Source of the DNA: Stenotrophomonas sp. SAU14A_NAIMI4_5
Lineage (GTDB): Bacteria; Pseudomonadota; Gammaproteobacteria; Xanthomonadales; Xanthomonadaceae
Direction of reading: 5' to 3'
DNA length: 64,000 nucleotides
Assembly (NCBI RefSeq): GCF_003086795.1
Contig: NZ_CP026003.1
Span: forward strand, 1,756,777-1,820,776
Part shown: positions 54,623 through 63,974 of the stretch, piece by piece
Layout: every line of letters starts with the position of its first letter
Position numbering within the stretch: the stretch's first letter is position 1
Translations under genes and position numbers: made by a program
The notes under the pieces: model-generated
The model's database searches: none
Told to the model about the DNA's origin: nothing
The model's input: only the letters and a program-made list of their open reading frames with translations

Positions 54623-55626
54623 GCGGCAACTCCTGTAGCGTCACGTTCGGCGTCGGCGGCATAGGCGGCGGCGCCCAGCAGCCCGGGGCAGGGGTGCATG
54701 ATCGCCAGCGACGGCACCCGCGCCATGATGGAAGAGAACCGGCCCTTGTGTTCGAAGCGCTGGCGGAAACCGGAATGCTGCAGCGAATCGAGCATCTTCG
54801 GCACCAGGCCACCGGTCAGGAACACGCCGTCCCACGCGCCCTGCACCAGCACCAGGTCACCTGCGATGGCACCGAACACGGCGCAGAACACGTCCACCGT
54901 GCGCATCGCCTGCGGGTCACCCAGCGCGGCACGCGCGGTGACGTCGGCCGGCTGCAGCTGGCCCGGATCGAAACCGGCCATCTCGCACACGGCGCGATGG
55001 ATGTTGACCAGGCCGGGGCCGCAGATCAGGCGTTCGTTGGAGACGCGGCCGAACTGCTCGGACAGGATCTCCAGGATGCGGATCTCCTCCGGCGTGCCCG
55101 GCGGGAAGCTGACGTGGCCACCTTCGGTCTCCAGCGGATAGCTGCGGCCGTGGCGCACGATCAGGCCGCCGACACCGAGGCCGGTGCCCGGACCGATCAC
55201 GCCGTAGTTGCGCGATTCGCCCGGTGCGGCCGGGGTCCAGTGCGCGCCGCCGATCTGGATCACGTCATGCGGCTGCAGCAGGGCCACGGCCATCGCCTGT
55301 GCGGCGAAGTCGTTGATCAGGTGCAGTTCGTCGAAGCCGAGCATGGCCGCGGTGCGGCTGCGCGAGATCACCCACGGGTGGTTGGTGATACGTGCTTCGT
55401 CACCGTCCACGCGGCCGGCCACCGCGAACACGCCGCGGCGCGCAGTGGCGCCGGCCTGTTCCAGGTAGTGGCGTGCGGCATCACCCAGCGAGGGGAACTC
55501 AGCCACCGCGAATTCGCGGATGCTGTCCTTCTGCAGGGGCGCGTCCAGCGAGGTGTCGGCGAGGGCGAAGCGGGCGTTGGTGCCGCCGATGTCGGCGACC
55601 AGCACGGGCTGGCTGCCGACACTCAT
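54619..55626 (-). CDS. glk: Glucokinase
   Basis: 335 residues from ATG 55626, overlapping the zwf stop. Glk family: VLVADIGGTNARFALAD (phosphate loop), AGRVDGDEARITNHPWVIS, LHLINDFAAQAMAV (catalytic Asp), IGPGTGLGVGGLIV, and LETEGGHVSFPPGTPEEIRIL. Phosphorylates internal glucose. Ordered after zwf and before pgl, so the operon does not follow pathway order. Confidence 0.95.
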   Translation of the reverse strand: MSVGSQPVLVADIGGTNARFALADTSLDAPLQKDSIREFAVAEFPSLGDAARHYLEQAGATARRGVFAVAGRVDGDEARITNHPWVISRSRTAAMLGFDELHLINDFAAQAMAVALLQPHDVIQIGGAHWTPAAPGESRNYGVIGPGTGLGVGGLIVRHGRSYPLETEGGHVSFPPGTPEEIRILEILSEQFGRVSNERLICGPGLVNIHRAVCEMAGFDPGQLQPADVTARAALGDPQAMRTVDVFCAVFGAIAGDLVLVQGAWDGVFLTGGLVPKMLDSLQHSGFRQRFEHKGRFSSIMARVPSLAIMHPCPGLLGAAAYAADAERDATGVAA

Positions 55627-57059
55627 GCCGATGCTCCGCTGTCCGGTGCGTCCACGCCCTGCGGCAGGAAGTCGGTGGCGTTGTCCGGGCCCCACTGGCC
55701 GGCCGGGTAGGGTTCCAGCGGCAGCTTGGCGGCCTTCCAGGCATCGGCCACGCTGTCGATCCAGGCCCAGGCCGCGCGCACTTCGTCGTCGCGCACGAAC
55801 AGGGTGTGGTTGCCGTTGAAGGCGTCCAGGAACAGGCGCTCGTAGGCGATGCGGCGGTGCAGGCCGGTCGGCACGGACAGTTCCAGTTCCAGCGGGTGCA
55901 GTTCCAGCGCGCCCCATTCCGGGCCGGCCAGGCTGCTCATCAGGCCCAGTTCGATGTTTTCCTGCGGCTGCAGCTGGAACACCAGGCGGTTCGGCGCGGC
56001 CTGCGCACGCTGCGGGCGCTCGAACAGCCAGTGGGTGACCGGCTTCAGCGTGACCACCACGCGGGTGGTGCGCTCGGGCAGGCGCTTGCCGGTGACCAGG
56101 TGGAACGGCACGCCGCTCCAGCGCCAGTTGTCGATGTGCGCGGTGACGCCGGCGAAGGTTTCCACGTCGCTGCCTTCCGGCGGCTGGTAGGCCTGGGCAG
56201 GCTGGCCGTTGATGCTGCCAGCGGTGTAGCGGCCGCGGATGCTGTCACGGGCGGCGTTCTTCGCGTCCAGCGGGCGCAGGGCGCGCAGCACCTTGACCTT
56301 CTCGTCGCGGATGCGGTCGGCTTCCAGCGAGGCCGGCGGCTCCATCGCCACCATGCACAGCAGCTGCAGGATGTGGCTCTGCACCATGTCGCGCAGCGCG
56401 CCGGAGCGCGCGTAGTACGCGTCGCGGCCGTCCACGCCTTCGCTCTCGGCCACCAGGATGTGCACCGATTCGATGTAGTTGCGGTTCCACACCGCTTCCA
56501 GCAGCGTGTTGCCGAAGCGCAGGGCGATCAGGTTCTGCACCGCCGCCTTGCCCAGGTAGTGGTCCAGGCGGAACACGCGGTCTTCGTCGATCCACTGGCC
56601 GATGGTGGAGATGATCTCCTCGGCGCTCTCGCTGTCGCTGCCGATCGGCTTTTCCAGCATCAGGCGCGACGGTGCTGCCAGGGCGCCGCCCTTGGCCAGG
56701 CCTTCGCAGGTGGAGATGTACAGGCCCGGCGGGATGGCCAGGTAGCTCACGCAGCGGCGGTCGACCAGGTCGGAGACGGCGGCGGCGACCGAGTCGACGT
56801 CACGCAGGTCCACCGAGCGGTAGTCGATGCGGCGCAGCAGGGAGGCGATGTCCTCTTGGCTGGCCATCGGCATGGCCTGCTGCAGACGCGGCCGCAGGAT
56901 ATCGTGGAAGGCTTCGGTGTCATGGCCGGACAGGGCCAGCGCACGGATGCGGAAGTCCTCCGGCAACAGGCCGTCGCCAAGCAGGCGCAGCAGCGAAGGG
57001 AACAGATAGCGCTGGGCCAGGTCGCCTGTGGCACCAAACAGGAAGAGGGTGTCGTGCAT
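55623..57059 (-). CDS. zwf: Glucose-6-phosphate dehydrogenase
   Basis: 478 residues from ATG 57059 (LFLFGATGDLAQRYLFPSL Rossmann start); in-frame ATGs at 57086 and 57104 would add 9 or 15 residues, and no start has a clear ribosome site. Motifs: LAIPPGLYIS, EKPIGSD, FRLDHYLGKAAVQNLIALRFGN (active-site His, RIDHYLGKE-like), WNRNYIESVHILVAE. Makes 6-phosphogluconolactone and NAD(P)H. Leads the zwf-glk-pgl-edd operon. A LacI-type operator lies about 210 bp upstream. Confidence 0.93.
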   Translation of the reverse strand: MHDTLFLFGATGDLAQRYLFPSLLRLLGDGLLPEDFRIRALALSGHDTEAFHDILRPRLQQAMPMASQEDIASLLRRIDYRSVDLRDVDSVAAAVSDLVDRRCVSYLAIPPGLYISTCEGLAKGGALAAPSRLMLEKPIGSDSESAEEIISTIGQWIDEDRVFRLDHYLGKAAVQNLIALRFGNTLLEAVWNRNYIESVHILVAESEGVDGRDAYYARSGALRDMVQSHILQLLCMVAMEPPASLEADRIRDEKVKVLRALRPLDAKNAARDSIRGRYTAGSINGQPAQAYQPPEGSDVETFAGVTAHIDNWRWSGVPFHLVTGKRLPERTTRVVVTLKPVTHWLFERPQRAQAAPNRLVFQLQPQENIELGLMSSLAGPEWGALELHPLELELSVPTGLHRRIAYERLFLDAFNGNHTLFVRDDEVRAAWAWIDSVADAWKAAKLPLEPYPAGQWGPDNATDFLPQGVDAPDSGASA

Positions 57060-57266
57060 CGCTCGAGTTTCAGATCCGGGTGACATCGTTGTCAATCGCT
57101 TCATGGCTGGGTTCAGGGGACATCCGCGCTACTGTCTGTCCGAGGCTCGATGGGGGCGGATTTCCGGCAGGCCGGAAGACCGTTCCATTCGTAACCACTA
57201 CGACGATGACCTTTCGTCTGGTCGTCGAAGCAGATCGGCGCGCACCGACGTTCGGATAGTGCCACG

Positions 57267-57280
57267 TGAAAACGTTTACA
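57267..57280. promoter_or_regulatory. LacI-type operator between zwf and ABC ATPase
   Basis: TGAAAACGTTTACA, one base from a perfect palindrome and from the site at 24339-24352. Located in the middle of the 350-bp divergent region (57060-57412), which shows no gene. It could control both the glucose catabolic operon and the transporter ATPase. Confidence 0.6.
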
Positions 57281-57412
57281 TGGCAGAATGGGCAACTGTA
57301 TTCGATTGCAGTGGTCGCCGTCATGCGGCAGCTGCGCAATCATCACTGCCATCGGGAGGGCCGAGGCAGTCCCCAATGACAGCCCGGCGTCGGGCGGACT
57401 GGATAGATTGAA

Positions 57413-58495
57413 ATGGCAAAAGTGCAGTTGCAGGGTGTGCGCAAGGTCTACGACAACGGCCAGGTCGCGGTGAAGGACGCCACCTTCGAGGTCGCCGATG
57501 GCGAGCTCATGGTGCTGGTCGGACCGTCCGGGTGTGGCAAGTCGACCCTGCTGCGGATGGTGGCGGGTCTTGAGGAGATCAGCGGTGGCACGCTGACCAT
57601 CGGTGACCGGGTGGTCAACGATGTGGCGCCGAAGGATCGCGACATCGCCATGGTGTTCCAGAGTTATGCGCTGTATCCGCACATGACCGTGGCCGAGAAC
57701 CTGGCCTTCGGCCTGAAGCTGCGCGGCCACGACAAGGCGACCATCGACAAGCGCATCGCCGAGGCGGCGCAGACGCTGGGCCTGACCGAAATGATGGACA
57801 AGCTGCCCAAGGCGATGTCCGGCGGCCAGCGCCAGCGCGTGGCGCTGGGCCGTGCACTGGTGCGCGAGCCGGCGGTGTTCCTGCTGGACGAGCCGCTGTC
57901 CAACCTGGATGCCAAGCTGCGCCACAGCGTGCGTACCGAAATCGCGCAGCTGCACCGCAAGCTGGGCACCACCATGATCTACGTGACGCATGACCAGGTC
58001 GAAGCGATGACCCTGGGCCAGCGCATCGTGGTGCTGAAGGACGGCATCATCCAGCAGATCGACACGCCGATGGCGCTGTACGACCGTCCGGCCAACCTGT
58101 TCGTGGCCGGCTTCCTCGGCAGCCCGGCGATGAACGTGCTGCGCGGCACGCTGCAGGGCGATGCCGGCGGCGTGACCGTGGTCGATGGCGAATGGCGCGC
58201 GCCGCTGGGCCAGGCCACCATCGACCCGGCATGGCTGCAGAAGTCGATTGCCGTGGGCGTGCGTCCGGAGCACCTGCAGCCGGCGGGTGCCGACGATACG
58301 CATGCGTTCACCGCACGCATCGAGGGCATCGAGCCGGTCGGCAACGAGATCTTCGTCAATCTCAGCAGCGGCAAGCATGCGCTGACCATGCGCGTGGCGC
58401 CGCAGTCGCTGCCGGGCGTGGGCGAGGACATCCGCGTGGCGATCCACCCGCACGGCCTGCATTTCTTCGATGCGGAAAGCGGCGAACGCCTGTAA
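57413..58495 (+). CDS. ugpC: Sugar ABC transporter ATP-binding protein, MalK/UgpC type
   Basis: 360 residues. ABC ATPase: Walker A LVGPSGCGKST, Q-loop FQSYALYPH, signature AMSGGQRQRVALGRAL, Walker B VFLLDEPLSNLDAKL, H-loop YVTHDQVEAMTLGQR. The C-terminal OB-fold regulatory domain (from about 240, VGVRPEHLQPAG) places it in the MalK/UgpC/MsmK group. No permease or binding protein is adjacent, so it probably energises sugar permeases encoded elsewhere. The gene symbol follows common annotation, not a known substrate. Confidence 0.88.
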   Translation: MAKVQLQGVRKVYDNGQVAVKDATFEVADGELMVLVGPSGCGKSTLLRMVAGLEEISGGTLTIGDRVVNDVAPKDRDIAMVFQSYALYPHMTVAENLAFGLKLRGHDKATIDKRIAEAAQTLGLTEMMDKLPKAMSGGQRQRVALGRALVREPAVFLLDEPLSNLDAKLRHSVRTEIAQLHRKLGTTMIYVTHDQVEAMTLGQRIVVLKDGIIQQIDTPMALYDRPANLFVAGFLGSPAMNVLRGTLQGDAGGVTVVDGEWRAPLGQATIDPAWLQKSIAVGVRPEHLQPAGADDTHAFTARIEGIEPVGNEIFVNLSSGKHALTMRVAPQSLPGVGEDIRVAIHPHGLHFFDAESGERL

Positions 58496-58498
58496 GGG

Positions 58499-58606
58499 GT
58501 AGTGCCGGCCGCTGGCCGGCACCTTCAGAAGCGTGCGGACCAACGGTCCGCACCTACCTGGTCCACATCCACCGGATTGTCGTGCGGACCAACGGTCCGC
58601 ACCTAC
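58499..58606. repeat. Three SMAG-type palindromes
   Basis: GTAG plus TGCCGGCC/GGCCGGCA palindrome at 58499-58522, and two copies of GTGCGGACC/GGTCCGCAC ending in CTAC at 58533-58557 and 58582-58606. They fill the gap between the ABC ATPase and ygfZ stops. Confidence 0.75.
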
Positions 58607-58628
58607 CGCGTGGATGCGGGGCGCGCCC

Positions 58629-59504
58629 TCAGCGCCCCAGGCCATCCAGCAGCGGCACCCGCTGCGCGACCACGCCACCCACCTGCAATTCGGCATCACT
58701 GGCTTCCAGTGGCAGCACCGCCAGGGCCAGATCGCCGGCCACGCTGGCAATGCTGCCCAGCGCTGCGCCGTCCTGCTGCACGACATCACCGGCCTGCGCC
58801 GGGGCGGCGGCATGCAGCAGCTGCACCGCGCGCTTGGCCTTGCCGAGGAAGTGGGTGCGGGCCACGATTTCCTGGCCCGGGTAGCAGCCCTTCTTCACGC
58901 TGTAGCCGTTCAGCCGGTCCAGGCCCAGCTGCTGCGGCGTCCACACTTCGCGCTGGCTTTCTTCCAGGCGCGGCAGGCCGAAACGCAGGTCCGCCTGGCG
59001 CCAGGCCAGGGCGAACGCGGCTTCGTCGGCCTCGCTGCCAGCCGCAAACCCTTCAACCGGACCGATGCGCAGGGTGCGCGGCAGGGCATCACTGCCCAGA
59101 TCCAGTTCCCAGCCCGCCTCGCCACCACCGGCAATCGCCGCGCCACTGGCCGCTTCCGGCGCAGTGAACGCGCCCGCCACGGCAAGATCGGCATGCACCT
59201 GCAGCTTCACCTTGCGGCGGAACACGAAGCGCTGCAGTTGCGACGCAATCGCATCTGCATCGCCATCGGCCAGCACCAGCATCACGTGGTCATCGGCGAG
59301 CTTCAGCAGCTGGAACACCGCCAGGGTGCGGCCCTTGGCGCTCAGCCAAGCGCTCCACTGCCAGTGCTGCAGGGGCAGGGCGGTCACGTCGCTGCTGAAC
59401 TGGGCGTGGGCGAAAACGGCGGCATCGGCGCCCTGCAGGCTCAGCAGCTGGTGGCCGGGCAGGCGCGGATATGCGACGAAAGCAGGGGGAAGGTTGTCAG
59501 GCAC
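58629..59504 (-). CDS. ygfZ: Folate-binding Fe-S assembly protein YgfZ
   Basis: 291 residues from GTG 59504 (PDNLPPAFVAYPRLPGHQLL); a TTG at 59555 would overlap the divergent sdhAF4 start and is less likely. GcvT-like fold with the YgfZ signature KKGCYPGQEIVAR near residue 205, including its essential Cys. YgfZ works with tetrahydrofolate in maturing certain [4Fe-4S] enzymes. Its position back to back with the succinate dehydrogenase operon is functionally sensible, since SdhB carries three Fe-S clusters. Confidence 0.9.
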   Translation of the reverse strand: MPDNLPPAFVAYPRLPGHQLLSLQGADAAVFAHAQFSSDVTALPLQHWQWSAWLSAKGRTLAVFQLLKLADDHVMLVLADGDADAIASQLQRFVFRRKVKLQVHADLAVAGAFTAPEAASGAAIAGGGEAGWELDLGSDALPRTLRIGPVEGFAAGSEADEAAFALAWRQADLRFGLPRLEESQREVWTPQQLGLDRLNGYSVKKGCYPGQEIVARTHFLGKAKRAVQLLHAAAPAQAGDVVQQDGAALGSIASVAGDLALAVLPLEASDAELQVGGVVAQRVPLLDGLGR

Positions 59505-59543
59505 GTGAACGAGGTCTAAAATTTGTGCGTTGCGAGACCGAAC

Positions 59544-59717
59544 ATGATAGGCCAAACAACCCCCACTCCCGACGACGAAACTGAAGCCCCGCTGGTTCCC
59601 GCGGCACCCGTGCCCGTGGAAAAACCAGAGGCGGAGGAGGAATTCGGCGGCCGCGGCGGACTTGATCCGGTGCGGTATGGCGATTGGGAGAAAAACGGAC
59701 GCTGCATCGATTTCTGA
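59544..59717 (+). CDS. SdhAF4-type succinate dehydrogenase assembly factor
   Basis: 57 residues from ATG 59544. Acidic, Pro-rich N-terminus (PTPDDETEAPLVPAAPVPVE), then the DUF1674/SDHAF4 signature at the end: GGLDPVRYGDWEKNGRCIDF. In eukaryotes SDHAF4 binds flavinylated SdhA and aids assembly with SdhB. Its location 57 bp before sdhC and in the same direction supports the same role. Bacterial function is inferred from family and context. Confidence 0.82.
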   Translation: MIGQTTPTPDDETEAPLVPAAPVPVEKPEAEEEFGGRGGLDPVRYGDWEKNGRCIDF

Positions 59718-59774
59718 TCAGCATTGAGCCAACGCGGCATCGTGCCGCCCAGCCGAGACAACGAGCCCAGCGAA

Positions 59775-60167
59775 ATGGCGACCAGACAACGCCCCCTATC
59801 CCCGCACCTCCAGGTGTATCGCTGGCAGATTCAGATGGCCACCTCGATCCTGCATCGAGCCACTGGCGTCTTTCTGTCCGTGGGTGCCCTCATCATCGCT
59901 GCCGGCCTGCTGGCCCTGATGATGGGCCCCGATTCGTGGAACTGCTTCACCGGCCATGCCGGGGCCTGGTATGGCCGCGTGTTCCTGTTTGCGTGGACAT
60001 GGTCGTTCGCCTATCACCTGTGCAATGGCATCCGCCACGTTGTGCAGGACTTCGCCGTTGGTTTCAGCATCCCGGCCTTCGTCCGCAGCAGCTGGATCTC
60101 GGTCTTCGGCAGCCTGGTGATCACCGCGCTGGTCTGGGCCTACGTGTTGTTCGGAGGTGCCGCATGA
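59775..60167 (+). CDS. sdhC: Succinate dehydrogenase cytochrome b556 subunit
   Basis: 130 residues from ATG 59775; the frame extends upstream to 59724 without homology. RPLSPHLQVYRWQIQMATSILHRATGVFLS (quinone-site Ser and Arg region), three membrane spans, and haem-ligand His in AYHLCNGIRHVVQDF. Anchors the complex in the inner membrane. The stop overlaps the sdhD start by ATGA. Confidence 0.94.
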   Translation: MATRQRPLSPHLQVYRWQIQMATSILHRATGVFLSVGALIIAAGLLALMMGPDSWNCFTGHAGAWYGRVFLFAWTWSFAYHLCNGIRHVVQDFAVGFSIPAFVRSSWISVFGSLVITALVWAYVLFGGAA

Positions 60168-60550
60168 GCAAGTTCCGTACCCCGCTGAAGAACGTGCGCG
60201 GCCTTGGTTCGGCCAAGACCGGCACCGAGCACTTCGTGCACCAGCGCCTGACCGCCGCCGCCCTGGTGGTGCTGGGCCTGTGGTTCCTGGTGTTCGTGGT
60301 GCGCATGGCCGGCGCCGATTACGCCACGGCCGTGGCCACCATCGCCAAGCCGTGGAATGCCGTGCCGCTGATCGGCCTGCTGATCACCATGTTCTGGCAC
60401 GCACAGCTCGGCATGCAGGTCGTGCTGGAAGATTACATCCACGAATCGCTGCTGGCCCTGGTGCTGCAGACCGCGGTGAAGTTCGTCGCCGTGCTCGGCA
60501 TGATCGTCAGTGTGTTTGCGGTGGGCCGCATCGCCCTCGGCGTTGCCTGA
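60164..60550 (+). CDS. sdhD: Succinate dehydrogenase membrane anchor
   Basis: 128 residues from ATG 60164. FRTPLKNVRGLGSAKTGTEHFVHQRLTAAALV start, three membrane spans, and HAQLGMQVVLEDYIHE carrying the second haem-ligand and quinone-site residues. Forms the b-type haem and quinone pocket with SdhC. Followed 31 bp later by sdhA. Confidence 0.93.
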   Translation: MSKFRTPLKNVRGLGSAKTGTEHFVHQRLTAAALVVLGLWFLVFVVRMAGADYATAVATIAKPWNAVPLIGLLITMFWHAQLGMQVVLEDYIHESLLALVLQTAVKFVAVLGMIVSVFAVGRIALGVA

Positions 60551-60581
60551 GCCCAGGCACCAAGACAGGAATCCAGACTAG

Positions 60582-62372
60582 ATGTCCGCTTACAAGATCA
60601 CCGAACACAAGTACGACATGGTCGTGGTGGGCGCCGGCGGCGCCGGCCTGCGCGCCACGTTCGGCCTTGCCGCCAAGGGCCTGCAGACCGTGTGCCTGAC
60701 CAAGGTCTTCCCGACCCGTTCGCACACCGTCGCTGCACAGGGTGGCATTTCCGCCGCGCTCGCCAACATGGGCGAAGACGATTGGCGCTACCACTTCTAC
60801 GACACCATCAAGGGCTCGGACTGGCTGGGCGACCAGGACGCCATCGAGTACATGTGCCGTGAGGCCATCCCGGCCATCATCGAGCTCGAGCACTACGGCG
60901 TGCCGTTCAGCCGCACCGCCGAAGGCAAGATCTACCAGCGCCCGTTCGGCGGCATGACCACCAAGTACGGCGAAGGCCCGGCGGCGCAGCGTACCTGCGC
61001 GGCGGCCGACCGTACCGGTCACGCCATGCTGCACACCCTGTACCAGCAGTCGCTCAAGCACGACGCGCGCTTCATGATCGAGTACTTCGCACTCGACCTG
61101 ATCTTCGATGACGAAGGCGTGTGCCGTGGCGTGCTGGCCCTGGACATGGCCGACGGCACGCTGCATCTGTTCCGCGCCCAGGGCGTGGTGCTGGCCACCG
61201 GCGGCTACGGCCGTGCGTACTTCAGCGCCACCTCGGCGCACACCTGCACCGGCGACGGTGGCGGCCTGGCCATGCGTGCCGGCATCGCCATGCAGGACAT
61301 GGAGTTCGTGCAGTTCCACCCGACCGGCATCTACGGCGCCGGCTGCCTGATCACCGAGGGTGTCCGCGGTGAAGGCGGCATCCTGCGCAACAGCAGCGGC
61401 GAGCGCTTCATGGAGCGCTACGCACCGCACTACAAGGATCTGGCCTCGCGTGACGTGGTGGCCCGTTCGATGACCATCGAGATCCGCGAAGGCCGCGGCG
61501 TCGGCGAGCACAAGGACCACATCCTGCTCGACCTGACCCACCTCGGCCCGGGCGTGATCGACGAGAAGCTGCCGGGCATCGCCGAGAGCGCGCGCATCTT
61601 CGCCGGCGTCGACGTGCACAAGCAGCCGATCCCGGTCATCCCGACCGTGCACTACAACATGGGCGGCATCCCGACCAACTTCCACGGCGAAGTCGTGCGT
61701 AAGGATGGCGACAACCCCGATGCCGTGGTGCCGGGCCTGTACGCCATCGGCGAAGCGGCCTGCGTGTCGGTGCACGGCGCCAACCGCCTGGGCTCGAACT
61801 CGCTGCTCGACCTGGTGGTGTTCGGCCGTGCCGTGGCCAACCGCTGCGCCGAGACCATCAAGCCGGGCGCTGCGCACAAGCCGCTGCCGGCCGATGCCTG
61901 CGACAAGGCGCTGGGCCTGCTGGACAAGCTGCGTTACGCCAATGGCGATACGCCGACCTCGGTCATCCGCGACAACATGCAGCGCACGATGCAGGCCGAC
62001 GCCGCCGTCTTCCGTACCAGCCAGACGCTGAAGGAAGGCTGCGAGAAGATGGCCACCGTGTTCGATTCGTTCCAGGACGTGAAGGTCAGCGACCGTTCGC
62101 TGGTCTGGAATTCGGACCTGATCGAGACCTACGAGCTGAACAACCTGCTGCTGAACGCGGTGGCGACGATCAACTCGGCGGAACAGCGCAAGGAAAGCCG
62201 TGGTGCGCACGCGCACGAGGACTTCCCGGACCGCGACGACGTCAACTGGCACAAGCACACGCTGGTCACCGTCGACGAGAAGGGCAAGTGCAGCTTCGAC
62301 TACCGTCCGGTGCACATGTACACGCTGACCGACGAGGTCGACGTGGTGCCGCCGAAGCCGCGCGTGTACTGA
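60582..62372 (+). CDS. sdhA: Succinate dehydrogenase flavoprotein
   Basis: 596 residues. FAD fold: [18 protein letters not shown], covalent-FAD His48 in [28 protein letters not shown], catalytic region [22 protein letters not shown], and [15 protein letters not shown] with a closing [19 protein letters not shown]. Oxidises succinate to fumarate. Both SdhAF4- and SdhE-type helpers for this subunit are encoded in the same operon. Confidence 0.97.
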   Translation: MSAYKITEHKYDMVVVGAGGAGLRATFGLAAKGLQTVCLTKVFPTRSHTVAAQGGISAALANMGEDDWRYHFYDTIKGSDWLGDQDAIEYMCREAIPAIIELEHYGVPFSRTAEGKIYQRPFGGMTTKYGEGPAAQRTCAAADRTGHAMLHTLYQQSLKHDARFMIEYFALDLIFDDEGVCRGVLALDMADGTLHLFRAQGVVLATGGYGRAYFSATSAHTCTGDGGGLAMRAGIAMQDMEFVQFHPTGIYGAGCLITEGVRGEGGILRNSSGERFMERYAPHYKDLASRDVVARSMTIEIREGRGVGEHKDHILLDLTHLGPGVIDEKLPGIAESARIFAGVDVHKQPIPVIPTVHYNMGGIPTNFHGEVVRKDGDNPDAVVPGLYAIGEAACVSVHGANRLGSNSLLDLVVFGRAVANRCAETIKPGAAHKPLPADACDKALGLLDKLRYANGDTPTSVIRDNMQRTMQADAAVFRTSQTLKEGCEKMATVFDSFQDVKVSDRSLVWNSDLIETYELNNLLLNAVATINSAEQRKESRGAHAHEDFPDRDDVNWHKHTLVTVDEKGKCSFDYRPVHMYTLTDEVDVVPPKPRVY

Positions 62373-62441
62373 TCGCGACCCCCGCCTACCATGCAATCCG
62401 CGCCTTGATGGCGCGGGCCGCCTGAGCCAACGAGAGCAGCC

Positions 62442-63227
62442 ATGGCCGAGTTTTCACTCCCCAAGAATTCCAAGGTCACGAAGGGCCAGCACTTCCCCGC
62501 CAAGAGCGGCGGCAAGAACCTGCGCACCTTCAAGATCTACCGCTGGAGTCCGGACGACGACAGCAATCCGCGCACCGATACCTATGAGATCGATCTGGAC
62601 GCCTGCGGCCCGATGGTCCTGGACGCGCTGATCAAGATCAAGAACGAGATCGATCCGACCCTGACCTTCCGTCGCTCCTGCCGCGAAGGTATCTGCGGTT
62701 CGTGCGCGATGAACATCGACGGCACCAACACCCTCGCCTGCACCCGCGCCATCGCGGACTGCGGCAAGAAGGAAGTGCCGATCTACCCGCTGCCGCACAT
62801 GAGCGTGGTCAAGGATCTGGTTCCGGACCTGACCCACTTCTACGCGCAGTACGCCTCGATCAAGCCGTGGATCCGTACCCAGACCCCGGCACCGCCGGAC
62901 CGTGAGCGCCTGCAGTCGCCGGAGGACCGCAAGAAGCTCGACGGCCTGTACGAGTGCATCCTGTGCGCCTGCTGCTCGACCAGCTGCCCGAGCTACTGGT
63001 GGAACGGCGAGCGTTACCTGGGCCCGGCGATCCTGCTGCAGGCCTACCGCTGGATCATCGACTCGCGCGATGAGGACACCGGTGCGCGCCTGGACGATCT
63101 GGAAGATCCGTTCAAGCTGTACCGCTGCCACACCATCATGAACTGTGCCCGGACCTGCCCGAAGGGCCTGAACCCGGCGCTGGCGATCGCTGAGATCAAG
63201 AAGCTGATGATGGAACGCCGCGCCTGA
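62442..63227 (+). CDS. sdhB: Succinate dehydrogenase iron-sulfur subunit
   Basis: 261 residues. [2Fe-2S] ligands in [24 protein letters not shown], then [4Fe-4S] and [3Fe-4S] ligands in [16 protein letters not shown] and [17 protein letters not shown]. Passes electrons from FAD to the quinone site. The last helix ([15 protein letters not shown]) is standard. Two SMAG palindromes separate it from sdhE. Confidence 0.97.
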   Translation: MAEFSLPKNSKVTKGQHFPAKSGGKNLRTFKIYRWSPDDDSNPRTDTYEIDLDACGPMVLDALIKIKNEIDPTLTFRRSCREGICGSCAMNIDGTNTLACTRAIADCGKKEVPIYPLPHMSVVKDLVPDLTHFYAQYASIKPWIRTQTPAPPDRERLQSPEDRKKLDGLYECILCACCSTSCPSYWWNGERYLGPAILLQAYRWIIDSRDEDTGARLDDLEDPFKLYRCHTIMNCARTCPKGLNPALAIAEIKKLMMERRA

Positions 63228-63246
63228 TACAGGCCTGGCGTTACCC

Positions 63247-63302
63247 GGTAGAGCCACGCCAAGCGTAGCTGCACCAACCAGCAGAGCCACGCCATGCGTG
63301 GC
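63247..63302. repeat. Two SMAG-type palindromes
   Basis: GTAG plus AGCCACGCC/AAGCGTAGCT at 63248-63270 and AGAGCCACGCC/ATGCGTGGCT at 63282-63302, in the sdhB-sdhE gap inside the operon. Confidence 0.65.
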
Positions 63303-63325
63303 TTTGCTGTATCTGGAGAAACACG

Positions 63326-63574
63326 ATGGACGAAGAAACCCTGCTGAAGAAGCTGCGCTGGCGCTGCCGCCGCGGCATGCGCGAGCTGGACCAGCTGTTC
63401 GGCCGCTACCTCGACCGCGAATGGAGCACTGCGCCGACCGAAGAGCGCGAGGTTTTCCTGTTCCTGCTCGAATGCGAGGACGATAAGTTGTGGCGCTGGT
63501 TCATGGGCTACGAGGCCTGCCCGCATGCCCACGCCGTGCCCCTCATGCAGAAGATCCTCGCCCTCAAGGCTTGA
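63326..63574 (+). CDS. sdhE: SdhE, flavinylation factor
   Basis: 82 residues. Small all-helical protein with the hallmark RGMRE (residues 16-20; the RGxxE motif that contacts SdhA) and a conserved acidic end ([18 protein letters not shown]). Promotes covalent attachment of FAD to SdhA. The sdhB-sdhE-ygfX order extends the succinate dehydrogenase operon. Confidence 0.93.
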   Translation: MDEETLLKKLRWRCRRGMRELDQLFGRYLDREWSTAPTEEREVFLFLLECEDDKLWRWFMGYEACPHAHAVPLMQKILALKA

Positions 63575-63974
63575 GTGGCGACCCTCGCGGCTGCAGGCCG
63601 GCGCGCAGGCGCTGGTACTGCTGGCCGCGCCTTGGCTGCTGCGCGCCTCGGCCCTGCCGGAAGACCGGTACTGGCCGGTGCTGGTGGCGGTCTGGCTGCT
63701 GGGCCTGGCCCAGCTGGGCTGGCGACTGCGCCGGCCCGCGCGCCGGCTTGAGCTGACCACGCTGCCGGCGCCGCTGCAGCTGGATGGTGCCGATATCGAC
63801 GCACCACGGCTGGTGGTGCGCGGCCCCTGGCTGCTGCTGCACTGGCGTGTCGACGGCCGGCGCGGGCGCCTGCTGTTCTGGCCGGACGTGCTCGCCCACC
63901 GGCAGCGACGTGAACTGCGACTGGCCGTGTCCGCACGCAGCGTTTCACGCCGACCCCGTACGATGGCACCATAG
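63525..63974 (+). CDS. YgfX-like membrane protein
   Basis: Up to 149 residues from ATG 63525, which overlaps sdhE by 50 bp; the first 20 residues look non-coding and the true start may be a weaker codon near 63573. Two adjacent membrane spans ([38 protein letters not shown]), then a soluble beta domain ([40 protein letters not shown]). This is the YgfX/DUF1434 layout, found after sdhE in E. coli, where YgfX has been described as the toxin-like CptA. Role here unproven. Confidence 0.65.
   Translation: MPTPCPSCRRSSPSRLEWRPSRLQAGAQALVLLAAPWLLRASALPEDRYWPVLVAVWLLGLAQLGWRLRRPARRLELTTLPAPLQLDGADIDAPRLVVRGPWLLLHWRVDGRRGRLLFWPDVLAHRQRRELRLAVSARSVSRRPRTMAP

Noticed and set aside
57028..57411. Small gene in the zwf to ABC ATPase gap
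   Set aside because: The open frame has no ribosome site, covers the zwf start and the LacI-type operator, and its protein shows no recognisable pattern.
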